Part shown: one piece after another, positions 59,481 through 64,000 of the stretch
How the letters are laid out: every line of letters starts with the position of its first letter
Numbering within the stretch: position 1 is the first letter of the stretch
DNA from: Juglans regia
Taxonomy: Eukaryota > Streptophyta > Magnoliopsida > Fagales > Juglandaceae
DNA: 64,000 bases
Direction: 5' to 3'
Assembly: GCF_001411555.2 (NCBI RefSeq)
Contig: NC_049905.1
Span: 20,822,097 to 20,886,096 of the forward strand
Position numbers and translations under genes: made by a program
The notes under the pieces: generated by a model
Databases searched by the model: none
What the model was told of the DNA's origin: nothing
Seen by the model: the letters and a program-made list of their open reading frames with translations, nothing else

Positions 59481-60626
59481 GAAAATGTGACAAGGTGAAA
59501 AAGTACAGGAGGAAAGTAAATAAAAAAATAAAATAAAACAATTAAGTCAAAAAGCCACGGAAGCTTTTCTAAATTTCTACACTTCGCTTTTCTCCCTCCC
59601 TTTGCTTTTCTCCCTCTCTGTATCGCTGGTTCATCTCCCGCACAGTTTCACAAAAACAAACAAACTTCTTTTCTCCTGCACTGACGTCGATTCGTCCGTC
59701 CACAACATTGCAACATTTCTCTTCTCTTGGAAAAAATGTACGTGTAAGTGATCTGTAAATATTTTTTTTTGTTAAATTCGAGATTATCCTCTTTGCATTT
59801 GATCTTCACTTGTTTAAAAAAATGTAGAGCAGCAGTCATGTCTAAGATTTACAGTGTTTTTTTTTTTTCCTTAAAGAAATTATTTTTATGTTCACATCCT
59901 CGAATCTTTTTAAAAGATTTGCACTATTGAATAAAAGTCATGCACACAGGAAGAAAAAACAAGAAAATGAGCTGCATTATTATCAAAATGATAAACTCCA
60001 CCTCCCTATTTTTTTCAAAATACTGTATTTATAATTTTTTTTTATTTAATGATTAAGGAAATATTTTTTAATGATATTATGAATTTTTTATTTTTTTTAA
60101 AAGAATGTTTATGATGATTAAAAAAAGAAAAGCAAAGTAATGAGATTGCTGGGCAACATACTTTGCACAGGGACGTGATTACATTTGCTATTCTACGGGC
60201 AAGAATACGTTCCAATTTTTTTAAGACATCATTAGTGAAAAACTGTAAAAAGTCTTTTTCTAAAGAGTTAAAAGTCCGAAGCCGTGATTAAGGGAACATG
60301 CTACAGTCAATTTAAGATCCAGGAGCTGGGAGCGGTACGCTTAGCATTTTCCGTGACGAAGGGACTGCTGATGGTTACGGGAAATAGATCAAAGCCTACT
60401 GAGAAATAGTGTAGGACACTCTTTCAGTAGAGTCTCTCTTTAGTCAAAGCTATATAAATCATTCCAAGGAATCTCAATTGTCACTTTAACTAGTCGTTGT
60501 AAGTCTTTGAAAGATTTGCACAGGAACGTGACAAATCGTATCTAAGTCAACCTTGTAATGCCATGTGGTGCGGAGACACCACGCAATGCAGACCTTGACA
60601 AGAACTTCATGGATCTAATTGGAAAC

Positions 60627-61255
60627 TGTTGAAATAAAAGTATTCTTGGAGCAAGAACACCAATAAAAGCAACACGTACCAAGGATGAATCAAAGGAAAA
60701 ATATTTACAGTAAATGCACCAAATCTGAAAAGAATAGAGTAGAACGAAAATACCAAGAACACAAGGATTTAACGTGGTTCGATCCTTTCGAATCTACATC
60801 CACAGGGGGAACTGGCCAGAGATCATCTTATTGAAGCTTCAAATTGAAAGGCTGTACAGGTTACAAGATTCAAGTCATCAATATGACTTTAACTCTCTCA
60901 GATTACTCACTATTTACAAATTTCTCAAAAAACCCTTTTCTCTATCTCGAAGCCTCTCTCTCTCTGTAATGTATCCGCCTTTGCCTTATTCTCACTTATC
61001 GCTACAGTATCCATCGCAAGCCTTTTATAAGGCTGCGTAATACAAGAAGCCCTAATACATTTGATCAAAAGACATCTGGCCATCTAATAGCCGATGGATC
61101 CAACAAGAGTAATGAATCAGAATTACACAAAAGGACAAAGAAGAATAAAGAATACGTGGTCACTTCTTTGACCTTTAGTTACAAGGCTTGACTAATAAAG
61201 AAACAATTACAAATTTAACCTTCTAAGAAGCAAATTAATGACACATTGGTCATCA
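60627..61255. mobile_element. Solo LTR, 629 bases, 5-base target duplication gaaac
   Basis: Begins TGTTGAAATAAAAG and ends GGTCATCA, flanked by gaaac at 60622-60626 and 61256-61260. It contains aacgtggttcgatcc, a string frequent in plant LTRs. No internal genes. A frame at 60774-61040 is within the LTR and is not treated as a gene. Confidence 0.82.
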
Positions 61256-61429
61256 GAAACGATTATGATGGTGCAGATGTGATTAGTCTTAATTTGGTTG
61301 TAAGAATTGTTTAATTTACTTTGCTTGTTTCTACATTTACTTTATTTCTACACATGCATTTCATGAGTTAGTGCATGTTTGAGTGTACATTTTTGCTTCT
61401 ATGACTCGTGTTTCTGTGCTAATTGATAG

Positions 61430-61666
61430 GGTCATCCGAATGTGAAGGCCATGCATTCATCTAAAGCTGTTGGGGAGCCTCCGTTTTTCCGGGCTTCGTC
61501 TGTCTTTTTCAAAGATGCCATTATAGCTGCAAGAGCAGAAGTGGGTTCTAACGACTGGTTTCCTTTGGATAATCCGGCGACACCTGAATGCATCCGGATG
61601 GCTTGTTTGGATGAGTTCATCACACCATTTATTAGCTCCGACTTCCGCCCCAAGCTCAACGTTTGA
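61430..61666 (+). pseudogene. Xanthine dehydrogenase last-exon fossil
   Basis: A copy of XDH exon 14 (35783-36025), including its intron acceptor (gctaattgatag). The frame still reads from [20 protein letters not shown] to RPKLNV and the stop. It has lost six bases (two residues after VFF) and carries several substitutions (for example L to R before ASSVFF, R to C in PECIRM). The catalytic GEPPFF glutamate is intact, but the other 13 exons are absent, so no enzyme can be made. It marks the left part of the copy C duplication. Confidence 0.92.
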
Positions 61667-62105
61667 TGCGATACTCTTGTTTCATATGCAATTATAGTTT
61701 CCTTGTTGACATATCCTGAAAATGTCACATACTTAACCCTTTCACTTGAGATGAACAACCACTTAAAATGTACAAACAATAGTATTTTTCTAAACAAAAA
61801 TTTCCATAGACTAATACATATATATTGGTGTTTATTGCAATAACATGGACCAAGCAATTGATAATGATCCATGTAGGACCTTTGCTGCTTTACAAAATGG
61901 AAGATGTTGATCCACAACGCGTTTTTTCATTAATTTCAACAAAAGCCAAAGTCTTGGTATTAAAAAACAGTGGAAATTTTCTGCAGATAGACCAAACATG
62001 TTCCCATTCTCAAAGACTTGGCGTCAAGCCTTTATTGGTTAGGTAAAGGTTAAAAACTTCAGATAGTGTTAAAAAATCTTCTACTCATTAGTCTGGATGC
62101 ATGGC

Positions 62106-62114
62106 TATATAAAT
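62106..62114 (+). promoter_or_regulatory. TATA box of extensin C
   Basis: tatataaat, a shortened version of the TATA region conserved before extensins A and B, about 100 bases upstream of the start. Confidence 0.65.
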
Positions 62115-62209
62115 GGAGAGCCTCTCCTCAGTACTCATTCAACAAAGAGTATACCAAATCTTCTCTGCATAAGAGTCATAGAATTGTGGGAGTTTAGTTT
62201 TGCACAAAA

Positions 62210-62920
62210 ATGGCCAATCTGTGGAAAAATTTATTCTGTGCATTGGCAGTTGTCTTATTAGCCATGAATGTAGCAGCTGATAATCACAAGCCTTACGTTT
62301 ATGCATCTCCACCTCCACCACATTACATGTACAAATCCCCTCCACCACCACATTACCACCACAAATCACCACCTCCATACCACAAGAAGTCTCCTCCACC
62401 ACCGCATTACCGTTATAAGTCCCCACCACCACCATCTCCGTCACCACCTCCTTACATCTACAAATCCCCACCTCCTCCATTTCCATCACCACCCCCTCCC
62501 TATGTCTACCAACCCCCACCTCCCCCATCACCATCACCTCTTCCACCCTACATCTATAAATCTCCACCACCTCCCTCACTGTCTCCTCCACCTCCTTATA
62601 TTTACAAGTCACCTCCACCACCTTCTCCTTCACCTCCTCCTCCTTATATCTACAAGTCATCACCTCCTCCATCTCCATCACCCCCTCCTCCATATATTTA
62701 CAAATCCCCACCACGGCCATCTCCATCACCACCTCCACCCTATGTCTACAAGTCACCTCCTCCTCCATCCCCTTCACCCCCTCCATCTTATGTTTATAAA
62801 TCTCCACCACCACCACCATTCCCACCACTGCCATCCCCTTCACCCCCTCCATCTTATGTTTATAGATCACCACCACCACCAGGCCGCCGACCATTCCCAC
62901 CTCTATCCCCATTACTATAG
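62210..62920 (+). CDS. Extensin C, diverged copy with altered C-terminus
   Basis: 236 residues. The signal peptide is close to A and B (NLFCALAVVLLAMNVAA). The lead HYMYKSPPPPHYHHKSPPPYH resembles B more than A. The Ser-Pro4 repeat is shorter and more worn: YVYQPPPPPSPSPLPPY, YKSSPPPSP and YKSPPRPSP break the regular motif, and fewer cross-link motifs remain. Instead of YYYKSPPPPKY the end is VYRSPPPPGRRPFPPLSPLL, produced by rearrangement just before the stop. The 3'-UTR donor (gtaagt at 62934) is kept but the acceptor is gone, because a CACTA-type end starts at about 62975. It may still be made; it may equally be on the way to a pseudogene. Confidence 0.85.
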   Translation: MANLWKNLFCALAVVLLAMNVAADNHKPYVYASPPPPHYMYKSPPPPHYHHKSPPPYHKKSPPPPHYRYKSPPPPSPSPPPYIYKSPPPPFPSPPPPYVYQPPPPPSPSPLPPYIYKSPPPPSLSPPPPYIYKSPPPPSPSPPPPYIYKSSPPPSPSPPPPYIYKSPPRPSPSPPPPYVYKSPPPPSPSPPPSYVYKSPPPPPFPPLPSPSPPPSYVYRSPPPPGRRPFPPLSPLL

Positions 62921-62974
62921 TACTAATTATCACGTAAGTATTTTTATATGCGCATTCTCGAATCCCCATAACAC

Positions 62975-64000
62975 ACTACAAGAGAAAGCAGTTTTTGCTG
63001 CCAAAACCTGAAGAGGCGAACAAGTTTTGGCCGCAACAGACCATATTTTACTGTAGCCGCCTTTTTGTAGTGGCGGCAATGAAATTCGCCATAATACATA
63101 CTTTTTGCGACGACATTATATCATTTGCGGCGACTGTTTCTCTTCGCAAATAATATTACCATGTAAGTTGCAAAAACCGCAAGTTATTTCTTCATTCGGC
63201 GACATGTTTATCACCGATTTAAGTTAGAAGCGTGCATAGGTTGGCTTTCTCCGCAAACGTAACTACGGAAACCCATTTTACAGAAATTGATTTTCGCCGA
63301 TACCGATCCCTGTCCGAAACCCAATTTTTCTGCAGCCATCGTGAACCTCCACCACCACCAAAACAGAGCAAAACCCCTCCATCAGTCCATCCCAGCCTTC
63401 ACGTTGAACATCGCATGCGGAAACAACATCGATTCTTCTCTCTGTGATCAGATCGCCTTCCCTGCTGCACGCCGTCGCCTCGTTGCCTAGCCGCGGGTAA
63501 GTCTCCTCCGTCTCTTTGGGTACTGACTTCACCGTCCGTCTCTCTCTCTCTCTCTAACTTTCACTCAGTCCCTCTCTCTCTATAGGCTGCCCAATCGTGT
63601 CCCACTATCGCGCACGGCTTCTCCACTCGGTCCCTATTTCAGCAAGGTATCTCATCTCCTTTCAATCTGTGTGGTATTTCTCTCCTTCATTCTATGACTA
63701 TCTCTCTGTTTCGCATACATGTATTTAGCTAGTTTTATTTTTGGGCTCATTTGCAAGAGAAGGGTAAAGCCATTTGCATAAAAATATTCAGATACTAGTT
63801 TAAATTGATTGTGAATTTATTATAAATTGCAGTGACAACTTTTGGAAACAACAATGAGAGAAATTTCTCTGCTATATTGAAGTTTTAGCATATAAGTGTA
63901 AATTGATTGAAATTTTTCTATGTTGTTTGGCGATTGTTTCAACGATTTTGTATACTGTTTCTTCTGTAAAGTAAAGAAGAAACTGATCATCTATATAATA
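62975..64000. mobile_element. CACTA (En/Spm)-type transposon end, possibly running off the window
   Basis: CACTACAAGAGAAAGCAG begins exactly where homology to copies A and B stops. Inside are short subterminal-like motifs (ggcgac, gcggcga, ttgcggcg) common in CACTA ends. An internal ttttttgtagtg-like string (about 63053-63065) could be the far end of a small element of about 90 bases. If so, the rest is separate; if not, the element continues past the window. Frames at 63232-63532 are within this sequence and are not called. Confidence 0.55.

Larger units (their letters stand above)
60388..62973. repeat. Segmental duplication copy C (XDH 3' end plus extensin)
   Basis: Starts with cctactgagaaatagtgtagg, found also in XDH intron 13 (35177). 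It continues through the same intron (ccatgtggtgcggagacacc), the last XDH exon, a shortened spacer and an extensin gene, and ends where a CACTA-type end begins. It contains a solo LTR insertion (60627-61255). Confidence 0.88.

Noticed and set aside
61432..61917. 161-codon minus-strand frame over the XDH exon fossil
   Set aside because: Antisense to the recognisable XDH last exon; the same shadow occurs opposite the real exon 14.
1..64000. tRNA, rRNA or microRNA genes
   Set aside because: None recognised by eye; the hairpins at 10109 and 15950 look like transposon structures. A covariance-model scan would be decisive.

Overview
The window is nuclear DNA of a flowering plant, most likely a woody eudicot. 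The signs are spliced genes with GT-AG introns, AT-rich spacers, extensin cell-wall genes, and dense MITE, hAT, Helitron, LINE and LTR debris. Repeat style and gene content would fit Fagales/Juglandaceae, but that is a guess.

Layout. 1-5.4 kb: spacer with the last two exons of an unidentified membrane-protein gene (1496-2418, +) and a decayed IDD-type zinc-finger fragment (about 3009-3227, -). 5.4-14.6 kb: a three-level nest. A small foldback element is split by a hAT (Tip100-like) transposon with a broken transposase, which is itself split by a Helitron-like element of about 4.7 kb. 14.6-18.3 kb: spacer with MITEs. 18,283-36,025 (+): an apparently complete 14-exon xanthine dehydrogenase gene (1,366 codons plus stop by my splicing). 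Its introns hold a hAT relic, two L1-type LINE fragments and two stacked retro-insertions.

36-64 kb: an extensin cluster. Extensins A (38149, +) and B (46348, +) lie in a tandem segmental duplication of about 7 kb (A 36.8-44.5 kb; B 44.9-51.6 kb). The copies differ by several clean insertions: a solo LTR, a poly(A) retro-insertion, a CACTA MITE, Tourist-like MITEs and, in the B region, a C-terminal NFU fragment. A diverged extensin D lies on the minus strand (53806-55149), and a copy of its upstream region recurs at 59.2 kb. A third duplicated block (60.4-63.0 kb) carries the last intron and last exon of XDH as a fossil, followed by extensin C, whose 3' end is altered. A CACTA-type end begins at about 62,975 and may continue past the window.

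The genes do not form a pathway. XDH is a purine-catabolism enzyme; the extensins are secreted wall structural proteins. They are linked because a duplication captured the 3' end of XDH together with its extensin neighbour. I found no convincing undescribed biochemical system. The value of the window is its readable record of nested insertion and segmental duplication. All homology statements come from recognising motifs by eye; no database search was run.
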